Notes: generated by a model not told the origin, from the sequence alone. A stretch of DNA of 64,000 nt from an uncultured Bacteroidales bacterium (GCA_902763865.1 CACWTR010000008.1:62001-126000); one strand, 5' to 3'; shown: positions 52,256 through 62,140, numbered from the stretch's first letter. A program made the numbers and translations.

Positions 52256-55200
52256 TTACTTCAGAATCTTCTTGCCGTTCACGATGTTGATGCCCTTCTG
52301 AACCTTGCCGATGCGCTGGCCGGCGAGGTTGTAGATGACCGTCTTCTCAGCAGCCTGTCCGTTTTCAACTGTCTCGATGCCAGTCGTGCCGTCGCCGAAG
52401 AAGTAGTAAGCCTTAACTTCGGAAGCGGGAACATCGAGGTAAGCCTTGCCAGCCTGAATGGTGCCGGTCTCGGCCAGATAGAATCCTGCGGGCTGGCCTT
52501 CGGGCTGAGCCAGGATGTACTTGCCGGCTGCCTGGATGTCCTCGGCTGCACCCTTCAGGACGTTGCCTTCGATGTTAGCGGAAGCACCGCTTGCAACGCT
52601 GTAATATACAACCATGCTCTTGATGCGGAACTGATTGCTTGTTTCGTTGCTGAGTGTCACGGATGTAGCTTCACCCTCCCATGTAGAGGTGGTCGAATTG
52701 TATGTGCCCGAGTCGAATGTGGGAGAGCTGGTAGCGGAGAATGTGAACACAATCTTTGTGATAGTGGCGCCGCCTGCATAGACGTTCATGGAGTTGCCCT
52801 TGTAGATGCGGGCCGTACCACCGCCAGAGGAGTAGAATGCAGGAGGATTGCTGCCTTCACCCTTCTCGAAGGAGAGGTCAACATTCTCTATGCATAGCGT
52901 ACGGGTTGTGAGGTCGTAGGCATTCTCAAGTCCCAGTGTATTATTGAAGACGATTTCTATGCTCTCCGTTGCGGCAGCAGCAGGCTTGAAGCCGTAGTAG
53001 CCGGGGGTGCCCTTCAGTACGACGGGCTCCAGGGCGGGAACGTTGCCCTCGACGGGATTGAGCTTCAGCCATGTCTCCTCGAGCTCGCCGGTGAATACCT
53101 CTACGCCTTCAGGAATTATCACTGCGTCGGGAATGTACATGGTGGCATAGCCGGCCTCGGTGATCTCCTTCATGACTGCATGCGTCGGGTCGAATACGGG
53201 ATGTGCATCCTCGCCTACATCCTGGCGGAAGGCTGTGGTGCCCAGTTTGGCACAGAGTGCGCCGTTGGCAACCTCCTCGGCTGTGATGAGGTTGGTCCTG
53301 TTGGCACCGGACTTGTTGTTCTGCGTGCCTACGCCTTCAATCTCGTAGCAGTTGACGCAGGCTGCGCTGCCGCGAGTGAAGGAGTCTTCGTTGCCGTATT
53401 TGCCTTCCAGGGTGGCAGTGCTCCAGCAGTTCTTCACTACAGAAGAAGCATTTGACCAGCTGCAGATGACGGCTGATTCGCGAGCGCCCTTTACGGCACC
53501 TGTCACATAGCAGTTGCTGATGAACAGCGTAGCTGCGCCGCCCATGTCAACACCGAGGATGCCGGAGACGTTCTGGGCCGTACCCGTCACGGGAGCTTCG
53601 TTGCCCAGGTTGGAGATATATACGTTGCCGCCGCCGTTGGTGCCGCCGATGATGCCGCAGAATGCGTTGCCGCTGATGGCGCAAGTGCTGTCGAGAACGA
53701 AGTTCTTGATGACGGCTCCGCCACCGATTACACCGAACAGGCCTGTGTAGTCGCTGCTGGTGGTGAGAACAAAGTTCTTGATGGTGTGGCCTTGACCGTC
53801 GAACTCGCCGACGAACAGGTTAGCCGCGGAACCTATGGGGATGAAGCGGGTCATGTTGCCATCCATGTTGATGTCGGCTGTCAGACGTGCCTTCACACCA
53901 GGATTCTTGGCAACAAAGTTGCTGAACCATGCGAGCCGCTGGCCGTTGCTGATTTCGTACCATCCATCGACGGGAGTGATGAAGTCCTCCTGGAGAGTAC
54001 CGCAGACTGTGCACCAGCCGTTCACGTTTGTGTGGTCGGGAATATCGACGGCAGTCTCTGAATTGGTGTATGTCACGTCGTCGCCCAGAGGCGTGCCGTC
54101 GCAGCGATAGTTTGCAGCTACACTATAGACGAGTGCGCCATCCTTCTTGATGGGCATGGGCTCCGGATCAGTGCCAATCAGCTGATAGAAACGTGCCAGG
54201 CCGCTCTCCTTGCCGTTCAGCAGGAATGCGAGTTCGCCATTGGCGATGCCCTCGGTGTTCGTGTAGTGGATGTACTTATCGGAGTCACCGACGGAATTAC
54301 CCTTGATGGGGTTAACAACATAGACGTTCTCAGAGACTACGTTGCCATAGTTGCGTGAGATGTTGCCGGAATTCTCGGTGTCGTTGTCAAGGGTCTGGTC
54401 GCCTGCACCGACGAAGTTGCCGAGCACAGCACAATTGACGAAGTAGGTCTTCGTGGCAGCCCAGCCACTGAAGCCACCCACGCGAGCGCATCTTGCGCCT
54501 GCATCAGCTCCGGGCAGGGTGAAGGTGCCGGCGTAGATACAATTCTCGACGCGCTTGTCCTTTTCGCCCATCCAGCCGCAGAAGCCGCCGGAGGTGTTGT
54601 CGCCTACCATAGACGATGTAATGTCGATGTCGGAATAGACGTTGCGAATCAAAGCCATGCGGCCATTTGCGGAGATGGAACCTGCACGACCGCCGTTTGT
54701 CGAAATTTTGCCGTGCATGATGACGTTCTCGAAGTTGCCAGTCATCTCGGGGATGAAGGCTGCGTGTTCGCCTACATTGGTCATCTCGATGGTCAGCGTA
54801 TGGCCTTGGCCGTTGAAGTTGCCATCTACCCAGTTGCCGGTGTTGAAGATGTATTGGCCTTCGGGAGCAATGACCTCGATGTCGTTTGCCATCTTCATGT
54901 TCAGCTTGAAGCCGTCGCCGATGCGGTTCCAGCCTTCTGCCAGATAGATGTCGTCAGCACTCTTGAGCAACACGGAGGCATCGGTCATATCATACTCGAA
55001 ACCACCGAAGTTGAAGCAGCCGCAAGTGGTGCAGATGCCGTACTTGTCGAAGGTGTGCGCTGCGGCCTGGACTGTTCCTTCGTTGGAATAGGTGAGGCCT
55101 TCTGCCTGTCCGTTACAGCCGGTTGGGCCGGAAGCATAGACCTGACCCTCGCCGAAAGCTGCGGGAACGGGGAACGGATCGGTACCAATCCTCTGCACCC

Positions 55201-56071
55201 AGTTAATCTTGCTCTGGTCGTTGTTCAGCTGATAGCAGATTTTGCCGTCGGCCAGCTCTTCGAGAGGCACGACGGTTGTTGCATTGCTGTTGCCCCACTG
55301 CTGAGTGACATAGTTGTTGTAGTTGGCACCTGCAGCACGGTTGGCATAGGGATTTTCATTGTAGGTCTCGAGGTTGACAACGGGCAGGTTGCCTCCGTTG
55401 CGTGCAATGTTTGCACTGGCACCGTTTCCGATGCTGAGGGTGCTGCCGTCGCTGACTACCAAGCAGTTTGCCACGTTAATTTTATCGTTGGCCCAACCGA
55501 CAACGCCGCCGCAGTTCTCAGTGCCTTCGCCGAGGATGGCAATTTTCGCCAGACAGTTCTCGATGACAGTGCCGCGATAGGCGATACCCACCAGGCCGCC
55601 GTCGGTGGCATCTCCCTGCTTCGAGCTCTTGATGTTGACATCGACGTAGCAGCCGCTGATGCGTCCGCTGCTCCATCCGGCAATGCCGCCAGCGTAAGAT
55701 GCACTGGTTGTGATAGTGCCCTGTACCTTCAGGTCCTTGATGACGGCATGCACGCCGACGTTGCGGAAGAGTCCGGCACCGTTCTCCTCGAAGGTCATGT
55801 CGTAGGTGATAGTGTGGCCGGCACCGTCAAAGAATCCCTGGAAGTCTTGACCGTCGCGACCGATGCGGGTAACGTCGGTGCCCTTGTCGATGTCGGCTGT
55901 CAGCACGGCATTGGCATAGGGATTCTCACCGTTCACGAGTTCTGCGAAAGCCTTCAAGTCTTCCGCCGTACCAATCTGATAGACGCCATCAACTTGGTCA
56001 AGCGCCCATGCAGTTGTGCTCGCAATGCTCAGCACTGCTGTCAAGCACAGATTTAGAAGTTCTTTTCTCAT
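52256..56071 (-). CDS. Large type IX-secreted surface protein with GLUG beta-helices
   Basis: A 1271-residue protein. Signal peptide (MRKELLNLCLTAVLSIASTTAWA), then three blocks of GLUG-type beta-helix, each started by a DGVYQIGTAEDLKAF or DGWYEISNGQRLAWF motif: about 27-290, 360-640 and 700-960. Between blocks are short CxxCG knuckles (GICTTCGCF, GWCTVCGTL). A beta sandwich with an Asn/Ser-rich surface follows, and the end is the sorting domain IYNLAGQRIG...GKKILK. The helix blocks are seen in bacterial adhesins. No enzyme motif was found. It has its own promoter box and peptide B follows. Confidence 0.75.
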   Translation of the reverse strand: MRKELLNLCLTAVLSIASTTAWALDQVDGVYQIGTAEDLKAFAELVNGENPYANAVLTADIDKGTDVTRIGRDGQDFQGFFDGAGHTITYDMTFEENGAGLFRNVGVHAVIKDLKVQGTITTSASYAGGIAGWSSGRISGCYVDVNIKSSKQGDATDGGLVGIAYRGTVIENCLAKIAILGEGTENCGGVVGWANDKINVANCLVVSDGSTLSIGNGASANIARNGGNLPVVNLETYNENPYANRAAGANYNNYVTQQWGNSNATTVVPLEELADGKICYQLNNDQSKINWVQRIGTDPFPVPAAFGEGQVYASGPTGCNGQAEGLTYSNEGTVQAAAHTFDKYGICTTCGCFNFGGFEYDMTDASVLLKSADDIYLAEGWNRIGDGFKLNMKMANDIEVIAPEGQYIFNTGNWVDGNFNGQGHTLTIEMTNVGEHAAFIPEMTGNFENVIMHGKISTNGGRAGSISANGRMALIRNVYSDIDITSSMVGDNTSGGFCGWMGEKDKRVENCIYAGTFTLPGADAGARCARVGGFSGWAATKTYFVNCAVLGNFVGAGDQTLDNDTENSGNISRNYGNVVSENVYVVNPIKGNSVGDSDKYIHYTNTEGIANGELAFLLNGKESGLARFYQLIGTDPEPMPIKKDGALVYSVAANYRCDGTPLGDDVTYTNSETAVDIPDHTNVNGWCTVCGTLQEDFITPVDGWYEISNGQRLAWFSNFVAKNPGVKARLTADINMDGNMTRFIPIGSAANLFVGEFDGQGHTIKNFVLTTSSDYTGLFGVIGGGAVIKNFVLDSTCAISGNAFCGIIGGTNGGGNVYISNLGNEAPVTGTAQNVSGILGVDMGGAATLFISNCYVTGAVKGARESAVICSWSNASSVVKNCWSTATLEGKYGNEDSFTRGSAACVNCYEIEGVGTQNNKSGANRTNLITAEEVANGALCAKLGTTAFRQDVGEDAHPVFDPTHAVMKEITEAGYATMYIPDAVIIPEGVEVFTGELEETWLKLNPVEGNVPALEPVVLKGTPGYYGFKPAAAATESIEIVFNNTLGLENAYDLTTRTLCIENVDLSFEKGEGSNPPAFYSSGGGTARIYKGNSMNVYAGGATITKIVFTFSATSSPTFDSGTYNSTTSTWEGEATSVTLSNETSNQFRIKSMVVYYSVASGASANIEGNVLKGAAEDIQAAGKYILAQPEGQPAGFYLAETGTIQAGKAYLDVPASEVKAYYFFGDGTTGIETVENGQAAEKTVIYNLAGQRIGKVQKGINIVNGKKILK

Positions 56072-56147
56072 GGTTTGATAATTAATAAAGGTAAAGTGGT
56101 TAATAAAAAGGTTGATTATATAGTGTATAATAGTTGTTTTTCCCTCA

Positions 56148-56155
56148 CAAAGATA
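56148..56155 (-). promoter_or_regulatory. Promoter -7 box for the 1271-residue surface protein
   Basis: TATCTTTG on the minus strand, about 77 bases before the start. Spacing is close to that of the 1193-residue protein. Confidence 0.65.
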
Positions 56156-56306
56156 GTTTTTTCCTATATATCTTCAAAACTTTTTAACATCTTTCTTTGC
56201 TTTGAAAGAAATTTTAGGACTTGAAGCGTCTCAAATGATGGTTGACCGTTGCCGCAGGTACGTTACATCTTCTTGTTATGCTTCTTTCATGAGATATCCA
56301 CCTACA

Positions 56307-56343
56307 GCAATCCCCGAGGCGCAATTCGCGCCCCGGGGATTGG
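56307..56343 (-). terminator. Conserved hairpin downstream of peptide gene C
   Basis: GCAATCCCCG and CGGGGATTGGC with the same GC-rich inner stem as at 19592-19630. Confidence 0.65.
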
Positions 56344-56409
56344 CCGTTGAGTTCCCCTCTCCTCGGAGAGAGGTTGACTATCGTCGAGCCTTGCTTGGGG
56401 GTGAGGCTT

Positions 56410-56562
56410 TTATTCTTCGCCCCAGATGTCCCAGCTGTTGTCTGTCTTGCCAAGAGCTTGGCTGCCGTCAACAGGGTCGTTACTTATAATCAGGCTCTCG
56501 GCCAGCATCTGAGCTGCCTGAGCTTCTTCAATCTGCGTTGCAGGTGCAAAATACTTCTTCAT
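56410..56562 (-). CDS. 50-residue peptide, copy C (IWGEE C-terminus)
   Basis: MKKYFAPATQIEEAQ, AQMLAESLIISNDP and SWDIWGEE. The central 23 residues from AQAAQ to GSQALGK are unchanged from copy B, while front and tail carry substitutions. It lies 83 bp after the stop of the 1316-residue surface protein on the same strand. As with copies A and B, neither an export signal nor a modifying enzyme is visible, and the function is unknown. Confidence 0.75.
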   Translation of the reverse strand: MKKYFAPATQIEEAQAAQMLAESLIISNDPVDGSQALGKTDNSWDIWGEE

Positions 56563-56601
56563 ATTATTTATAGTATTATATATTATTAATAATGTGTAGA
56601 A

Positions 56602-56640
56602 CCACCCCTTACCTCCCCCTTGCGGGGGAGGCAGAGGGGG
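56602..56640. repeat. CTCCCCC/GGGGGAG repeat, copy 5
   Basis: CCTCCCCC-TTGC-GGGGGAGG between the 1316-residue protein and peptide C, with ACCCC and GAGGGG outside. Confidence 0.75.
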
Positions 56641-56645
56641 GCTGT

Positions 56646-59600
56646 TTACTTCAGCACCTTCTTGCCACCTACGATGTTGATGCCCTTCTGCATCTTCTGG
56701 ATGCGCTGGCCTGCAACATTGTAGATAGGAGCGTTCTCTTCAGCGATTTCAACGGCGTTGATGCCAGTAGCGTCATTGGCAGCGAAGGGATAGAATGCCT
56801 TGACTGCAGAGTTGATTTCCAGGAAGCCCTTGCCCTCGGCAATTGTGCCGGAAGCCTTGTAGAAGCCTACCGTCTCGTCAACCTTGGCGAGGACATACTG
56901 ATTGCCGTTGGTGAGGACGTCGGTAGTGGCAGCAACGAGCTCGTTGGTTGCTTCGAGAACTGCATCGGATGTTGCGGGCACGGTGTAGGTGCCTTCGGCG
57001 GCCTTCACTACGACAGCCTGATATGCGGGAACAGTTGTTACGGGAGTAAGCTGAACGTAGTTACCGTCGAATGTGACAGCATTGGCAGTGATTGCTTCGT
57101 TGCCGGAGAAGTCCACATCAACGGGAGCCACGAAGGTGGCATAGCCTGCATCGCTGACCTCGATGGTAGCACCGGCGTTGCCTACGAGATAGAAGTCGCA
57201 GTATGCGCCGCCCCAGTTCTGTTCGATGTACATGGCAACTACGTTGTTGCCCTGGACGAGCAGTGAGGGATCGACGTCGAGGTTAACCCAATCTGTACCA
57301 TTGGTCCAGCCGCCGGCTTCGTCAATCAGCGTGCCGTTCACGTAGATTGCGTAGTCGTCGTCATGCAGAACCTTCAGCGTCAGCTTGGTGATAGCGTCGG
57401 GATTCTCGACGTAGAAGTTGCGACGGAACCAGAAGGTGTTGTATTCGTTCTGCCAGATGGTGTGCTGAACGCCATAGCCTGCTGTGCCGAGAGGCATTAC
57501 CATTTCGTCCCATGCAGAGTCGTCGAAGTCGGCGGTGTTCCAGCCCTCTTCGATGTTGCGGTCGTTCTCAGAACCAATCATGTGGCGGAACTTGGCAACG
57601 TAGTCATGTTCCTGACCGTTGGCGAGGAGCACGGGCTCGGAAGCCTTTGCACCGCAAACGGAGCAAACGCCGTCCTGGTAGAAGTGTCCAGTGGCGGGGA
57701 TGGGCTTAACGTAGAGCACATGTGTGGCTGCATCTTCGTAAACCACCTTGCCTTCTGCTGTGCAGGTTGCTTCTACGCGTGCTTCGGGCTTCTCTGCGAA
57801 GTTCAGAGCCTGAGCGTTAATCCAGAACTCGCCGAGCTGGAAGCCGCCGTTGAAGTTGTCGGCAGAGAACTTGAAGAACTTGTAGGTGTCGGTGCCGTTC
57901 ACTTCGAAGACGGTCTGTTCCATGTTGGAAGTCTTAACCTTGTAGTTCTGTTCCTGCTGGTCGATGACGAACCATGACTGGTTGTCGTTGGAGCCTTCGA
58001 GCTTCCAGTTGCGCGGTGTGCGTCCGGGGTTGTTGTAGGTGTCGGCACCTGTCACGAAGCTGTACTGCTGTACGGCAACGGGCTCGCTGGCAATGATGAT
58101 GGCCCATGCGTCGCCTGCGCCGCTGCAACCGAACTTGGTTGTTGCGTCATTGTCGATGAGAGCGGAGAGGGGAGAGTCGCCCCAGCCGTTGCCGCCGGTA
58201 ATGATGGCATAGCCAACGCCGTTCACGTCGCGGCGCACATAGTTAGGTTCGGAGACGGTAAGCTCGTAGCTTGCTGTCCAGCCGTTGTCGGCATCTGTTG
58301 TTGCGGTGATGATGACCTTGCCTGCGGACAGACCTGTCACGGTACCGTCGGCAGCAACAGTTGCGATGCTCTCGTCGGAGGTGGTCCAGGTGAAGGTAGC
58401 GCCGTCGAGGTTCTGCACGTCGGGCAGGAACTGAGCGGTGGTGCCTACGATGGCGATGCGTGTCTCCTTGGAGAAGGTGACGTAGGTCTGGTCTTCGAGC
58501 TTGCCGTAGCCATAGCCGTCATAAGAACCACGTGCGGGCTGAACGAACAGCTTCTTGGTGGCGTCGTAGTAACCGAAGACACCGTCGTGACGCATTACGG
58601 GCTGGAAGTCGAAGATGGTTTCTTCACCTTCCTTGATGGTGCAGTAGTTGATGCGTCCGCGCATGGGGTTGTCCCATTCGGGGTTAGCGAAGAGGGAGAG
58701 CTTGCGAGAGGTGGGGTTGGTCACGGTGTTGCCGGTGGGATACTCGGTGCCGTTCACAACCAGCTTGGTCACGTCGGCGATTACCTCGTATTCGGTGTTG
58801 ACGCTGAAGGGAGCGAAGTTGTCGCCGCTACCTGTTGTGCCACCGGTGAAGTAGCCAAAGTTGGCCTTGTTGCCGTTCATGTAGAGGCTGATACCAGTAC
58901 CTGCATGAGTGTTACGTGCGCAGAAGATGCCGCACCATCCGTTGGAAGAATCATAGACGGTGAACTTGGTGCTGATCTGTGTCTCTGTCACGGGGATGTA
59001 GGGCAGTGTGAATGCGTTCTCGCGAGCTGCGCTTGTACTTTCGATGTAAGCCAGCGGCGTGTAGGCGTTGTTGTCGAAGGCGACAAGCTTGAAGTTGTTG
59101 ACGTACTGCTCAACGATGGGCACGCGCTCAATCTTGAGGTCAGCGAATTTGAATGCGAATGCGGGGTCGTGGGAACCGTCATCGCAAACGCCGAACTGTA
59201 CAGCCAATACGCAGAAGTCCTTGTCTGCTACGAACTGGAGGGTGTATTCCTGGTCGGTGGTTTCCGTGTTGGGCAGGAGAGCAACGGCAAGCACTTCGTT
59301 GTTGGGCTCTTCCACGTAGAGGGTGCTGCCGAAGTCGGGATTGTTCAGCACGTAGAAGGGGAGCTTGGTGTAGGAAGACCATGAACGCCAAGCCGAGCCG
59401 GTATATTTGAAGGATACCTTGTAGGTGTCGCCCGGGTTCAGACCTTCAATTTTGAAGCTCTGATAGGGCTCCCAGCCGCCTGCGCCCTCGTAGGGATTGA
59501 CGGAGTTGACGTTTGTCTCTGCATCATAGACGAACCTGTTGAAGGTGTTGGCGTAGCCCCAACGACAATACCAACCGCCGTTGGGATTGCTTTCTTCGTT

Positions 59601-60596
59601 GTAGTACGTCATGTTCTTGTAGTTGGCCTCGGTAGCGATTTCCTGCGGGAGCACTGAACCGACGTTGACCCACTTGCCGCCTACGAACTTGTATTCGCAG
59701 TTGTCGGTGTTGAGGACGGCCAGCTTGCCATCGTAGGTTGTCAGGCTTTCCAGGTCGTTGACAGCTTCCATGACGCCCCACTTCTCGTACTGTCCGAGGT
59801 TGTTGAGGGCATAGATTTCGCCTGTCACGTAGTCGCAGATGAAGGGTTCTGTGCCGGTGTAGGTTGCGGCGTTGGCAACGTACTTAGCCTCGGGCTGCAC
59901 TACGGTGACGGCTGTTTCCTTGGACCAGCGGTTTCCGTTTTCCTCGTCGATGATGGTGGTCACGGTGCAGGTGCCTACGGCTACGCCGGTCACCTTGCCG
60001 TTAGCGGCAACGGTGGCTATCTTTGCGTCGCTGGTGGTGTAGGAGACGGCCTTGGGTGTGCCTTCCATTGTGAACTCAATCTGTGCGCTCTGTGCTATGC
60101 CGACGGTGAGTTCCTGTGTCCAGGATGTCACGGGGTCGTTGCCTGTGTTGGAGAGCGTGTAATCTACCGCAATCTTTGTGATGCGGAAGTTGTTAGTGCA
60201 GTTGAATGTCACCTCCTTTGTGTCGTCCAACGCGTTCCATTCTCCTTTGTAGAATTCGCCGGTGCTGGCCTCGGCATTGCCATTCTGGTTGGCGGGGTTG
60301 GTGCTGATTTTGATGCTGTTGAGTGTGGCGGCTCCTGATGCAGCTACTATGATTTTGTGGTCTTTCGAGAGTGGAATCACTGTGCTGACACCGGCTGAGC
60401 CTTCTAAGTCATCCTGCCTGGCGATGGTGACTGTCACGGGTGCAGGAGCTCCGTCCCATGTGTAGGGAAGGTCAATGTTTGTCTTGTCGGCTGGCAGCGA
60501 TGCCTTCAGGTCACTTACCTTGAAAGTAACCTCGTCGGCAAATAGCTGACCAAACCCAAGCACAAACGAAGCAAAAATTAATAGATGTTTCTTCAT
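56646..60596 (-). CDS. Large type IX-secreted surface protein with Ig-like, discoidin and jelly-roll domains
   Basis: A 1316-residue protein with signal peptide MKKHLLIFASFVLGFGQLFA. Two bacterial Ig-like (Big2) segments contain SYTTSDAKIATVAANGKVTG and ATFTWTTSDESIATVAADGT. Between them are a sandwich with WGYANTFNRFV and a concanavalin-like region. A discoidin-like domain (WKLEGSNDNQSWF, YKFFKFSADNFNGGFQLGEFW), a CxxCG knuckle (GVCSVCGA) and a galactosidase-type jelly roll (LKVLHDDDYAIYVNGT, YIEQNWGGAYCDFYL) follow. The end IYNVAGQR...GKKVLK is a sorting domain. No catalytic signature; it is probably glycan- or matrix-binding. Peptide C follows it. Confidence 0.75.
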   Translation of the reverse strand: MKKHLLIFASFVLGFGQLFADEVTFKVSDLKASLPADKTNIDLPYTWDGAPAPVTVTIARQDDLEGSAGVSTVIPLSKDHKIIVAASGAATLNSIKISTNPANQNGNAEASTGEFYKGEWNALDDTKEVTFNCTNNFRITKIAVDYTLSNTGNDPVTSWTQELTVGIAQSAQIEFTMEGTPKAVSYTTSDAKIATVAANGKVTGVAVGTCTVTTIIDEENGNRWSKETAVTVVQPEAKYVANAATYTGTEPFICDYVTGEIYALNNLGQYEKWGVMEAVNDLESLTTYDGKLAVLNTDNCEYKFVGGKWVNVGSVLPQEIATEANYKNMTYYNEESNPNGGWYCRWGYANTFNRFVYDAETNVNSVNPYEGAGGWEPYQSFKIEGLNPGDTYKVSFKYTGSAWRSWSSYTKLPFYVLNNPDFGSTLYVEEPNNEVLAVALLPNTETTDQEYTLQFVADKDFCVLAVQFGVCDDGSHDPAFAFKFADLKIERVPIVEQYVNNFKLVAFDNNAYTPLAYIESTSAARENAFTLPYIPVTETQISTKFTVYDSSNGWCGIFCARNTHAGTGISLYMNGNKANFGYFTGGTTGSGDNFAPFSVNTEYEVIADVTKLVVNGTEYPTGNTVTNPTSRKLSLFANPEWDNPMRGRINYCTIKEGEETIFDFQPVMRHDGVFGYYDATKKLFVQPARGSYDGYGYGKLEDQTYVTFSKETRIAIVGTTAQFLPDVQNLDGATFTWTTSDESIATVAADGTVTGLSAGKVIITATTDADNGWTASYELTVSEPNYVRRDVNGVGYAIITGGNGWGDSPLSALIDNDATTKFGCSGAGDAWAIIIASEPVAVQQYSFVTGADTYNNPGRTPRNWKLEGSNDNQSWFVIDQQEQNYKVKTSNMEQTVFEVNGTDTYKFFKFSADNFNGGFQLGEFWINAQALNFAEKPEARVEATCTAEGKVVYEDAATHVLYVKPIPATGHFYQDGVCSVCGAKASEPVLLANGQEHDYVAKFRHMIGSENDRNIEEGWNTADFDDSAWDEMVMPLGTAGYGVQHTIWQNEYNTFWFRRNFYVENPDAITKLTLKVLHDDDYAIYVNGTLIDEAGGWTNGTDWVNLDVDPSLLVQGNNVVAMYIEQNWGGAYCDFYLVGNAGATIEVSDAGYATFVAPVDVDFSGNEAITANAVTFDGNYVQLTPVTTVPAYQAVVVKAAEGTYTVPATSDAVLEATNELVAATTDVLTNGNQYVLAKVDETVGFYKASGTIAEGKGFLEINSAVKAFYPFAANDATGINAVEIAEENAPIYNVAGQRIQKMQKGINIVGGKKVLK

Positions 60597-60647
60597 ACTT
60601 TTTTTTGTTTAGTTAATAATTAAGGTTAATTAATATGTTTTCTGCCC

Positions 60648-60655
60648 CAAAGTTA
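60648..60655 (-). promoter_or_regulatory. Promoter -7 box for the 1316-residue surface protein
   Basis: TAACTTTG on the minus strand, about 52 bases before the start. Confidence 0.65.
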
Positions 60656-60758
60656 TATATTTTTTTAATAATGTGCAAGTGTGCCTGCATTTATTTTTTG
60701 ATTTTCTTCGTTTCTTTCTCTCTCCCTTGCCGTGTACGGAGCTTTGGCTATACGGAGA

Positions 60759-60796
60759 ACCCCTCCGAGGCATCCTGCCGGACGCTCGGAGGGGTT
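60759..60796 (-). terminator. Strong hairpin downstream of asd
   Basis: AACCCCTCCGAG pairs exactly with CTCGGAGGGGTT. It is 55 bases past the asd stop. The T-run is poor on the minus strand, so it may act with Rho or as an insulator. Confidence 0.55.
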
Positions 60797-60850
60797 ATTT
60801 AAGGGAAAGCGGCTTTTTCTGCTTGACTTTATTTGACGAACCAGTCGCCT

Positions 60851-61861
60851 TTACTTGATGTTGCCCACCTCAATCAGGTACTCTGCAATCTGCACAGCAT
60901 TGAGGGCGGCACCTTTCTTTATCTGGTCGCTGACGAGCCAGAAGGCGATGCCGTTGGGGTTGGCAAGGTCCTTGCGTACACGGCCTACGAAGACGTCGTC
61001 GCAGCCTTCGTGGAAGAGGGGCATGGGGTAGGTAGAGGAGGAGGGGTTATCCTCCAGCTGGAGCCCTTTGCCCTGGCGGACGGCCTCTTGGAACTCTTCG
61101 ACGCTGACGGGGCGTTCCGTCTCGGCCCAGACGCTTTCGCTATGGCAGCGCAGAGAGGGGACGCGTACGCACATGGCGCTGACCTCGCAGTCGGTGTGCA
61201 TGATTTTCTTCGTCTCGTTGTACATCTTCATCTCCTCCTTCGTGTAGCCGTTGTCGCAGAAGACGTCGATCTGCGGTATCACGTTGAAGGCGAGCTGGTA
61301 GGCGAACTTCTCCACGGTCGGTTTCTCTCCGGCCAGCACCTGTCGGTACTGCTCGTAGAGCTCGGCCATAGCTGCTGCTCCGGCTCCGCTGGCGGCTTGG
61401 TAGCTGCTGACATGCACGCGACGTATGTGGGAGATGTTCTCCAGGGCCTGCAGCGCCACGACCATCATGATGGTGGTGCAGTTGGGGTTGGCGATGATGC
61501 CTCTCGGACGGTTGAGCGCGTCTGCGGCATTGCATTCGGGGACCACCAGGGGCACGTCCGGATCCATGCGGAAGGCGCTGGAGTTGTCGATCATCACGGC
61601 TCCGTGCCGGGTGATGGTCTCGGCAAATTCCTTGCTCGTGCCGCCTCCGGCGCTGGTGAAGGCTATGTCAACGCCCCGGAAGTCATCGTTGTGCTGCAGA
61701 AGCTTCACTTCAATTTCCTTGCCCCGGAAGGTGTATTTCCGTCCCGCGCTGCGCTGGCTGCCGAAAAGCAGCAGCTCGTCAATCGGGAAATTTCTCTCGT
61801 CCAGTACTCGCAGGAATTCCTGCCCAACGGCACCGCTGGCACCTACAATTGCTACCCTCAT
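60851..61861 (-). CDS. asd: Aspartate-semialdehyde dehydrogenase
   Basis: A 336-residue enzyme reducing aspartyl phosphate to aspartate semialdehyde, the branch point to lysine/diaminopimelate, threonine and methionine. The NADP loop is [15 protein letters not shown], the catalytic Cys128 is in [11 protein letters not shown], followed by [10 protein letters not shown] and the C-terminal [10 protein letters not shown] and [19 protein letters not shown] motifs. Length is normal. It has its own promoter box 120 bases upstream and is divergent from the antiporter gene. Confidence 0.95.
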   Translation of the reverse strand: MRVAIVGASGAVGQEFLRVLDERNFPIDELLLFGSQRSAGRKYTFRGKEIEVKLLQHNDDFRGVDIAFTSAGGGTSKEFAETITRHGAVMIDNSSAFRMDPDVPLVVPECNAADALNRPRGIIANPNCTTIMMVVALQALENISHIRRVHVSSYQAASGAGAAAMAELYEQYRQVLAGEKPTVEKFAYQLAFNVIPQIDVFCDNGYTKEEMKMYNETKKIMHTDCEVSAMCVRVPSLRCHSESVWAETERPVSVEEFQEAVRQGKGLQLEDNPSSSTYPMPLFHEGCDDVFVGRVRKDLANPNGIAFWLVSDQIKKGAALNAVQIAEYLIEVGNIK

Positions 61862-61980
61862 AATGTTCTGTCGTTTGGTTGTTTAGTGTTTTGTCGTTCA
61901 GGGGAAAGCACCTGCCGGTTGCGGGGATGTTTCCCGGGCTGCCGGGCGACTGGAATCTCCCCCTGGCGACTAAGCGTGTG

Positions 61981-61988
61981 CAAAGTTA
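61981..61988 (-). promoter_or_regulatory. Promoter -7 box for asd
   Basis: TAACTTTG on the minus strand, giving a leader of about 114 nt. Confidence 0.6.
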
Positions 61989-62140
61989 CGAAAAAAAGAG
62001 ATACGAAGAGCGGGGAACGGTTTTTTATTTGGCAAATGCCGCGGGTTTTTGACAAATGTCAAACGGACCGTGGCGGCGATGGTCCGGTCTCAAGGAGCAA
62101 ATCGACTGGTTGTGCTGCCGTGGCACACGCGATGTGTTCA

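Larger units (their letters stand above)
56072..56409. other. Intergenic region between peptide C and the 1271-residue protein
   Basis: Holds the promoter of the 1271-residue protein, about 140 bp with nothing recognisable, the AATCCCCG hairpin, a CCCCTCTC/GAGAGAGG hairpin and the 46-bp block shared with the peptide B locus (56374-56419). Confidence 0.6.
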
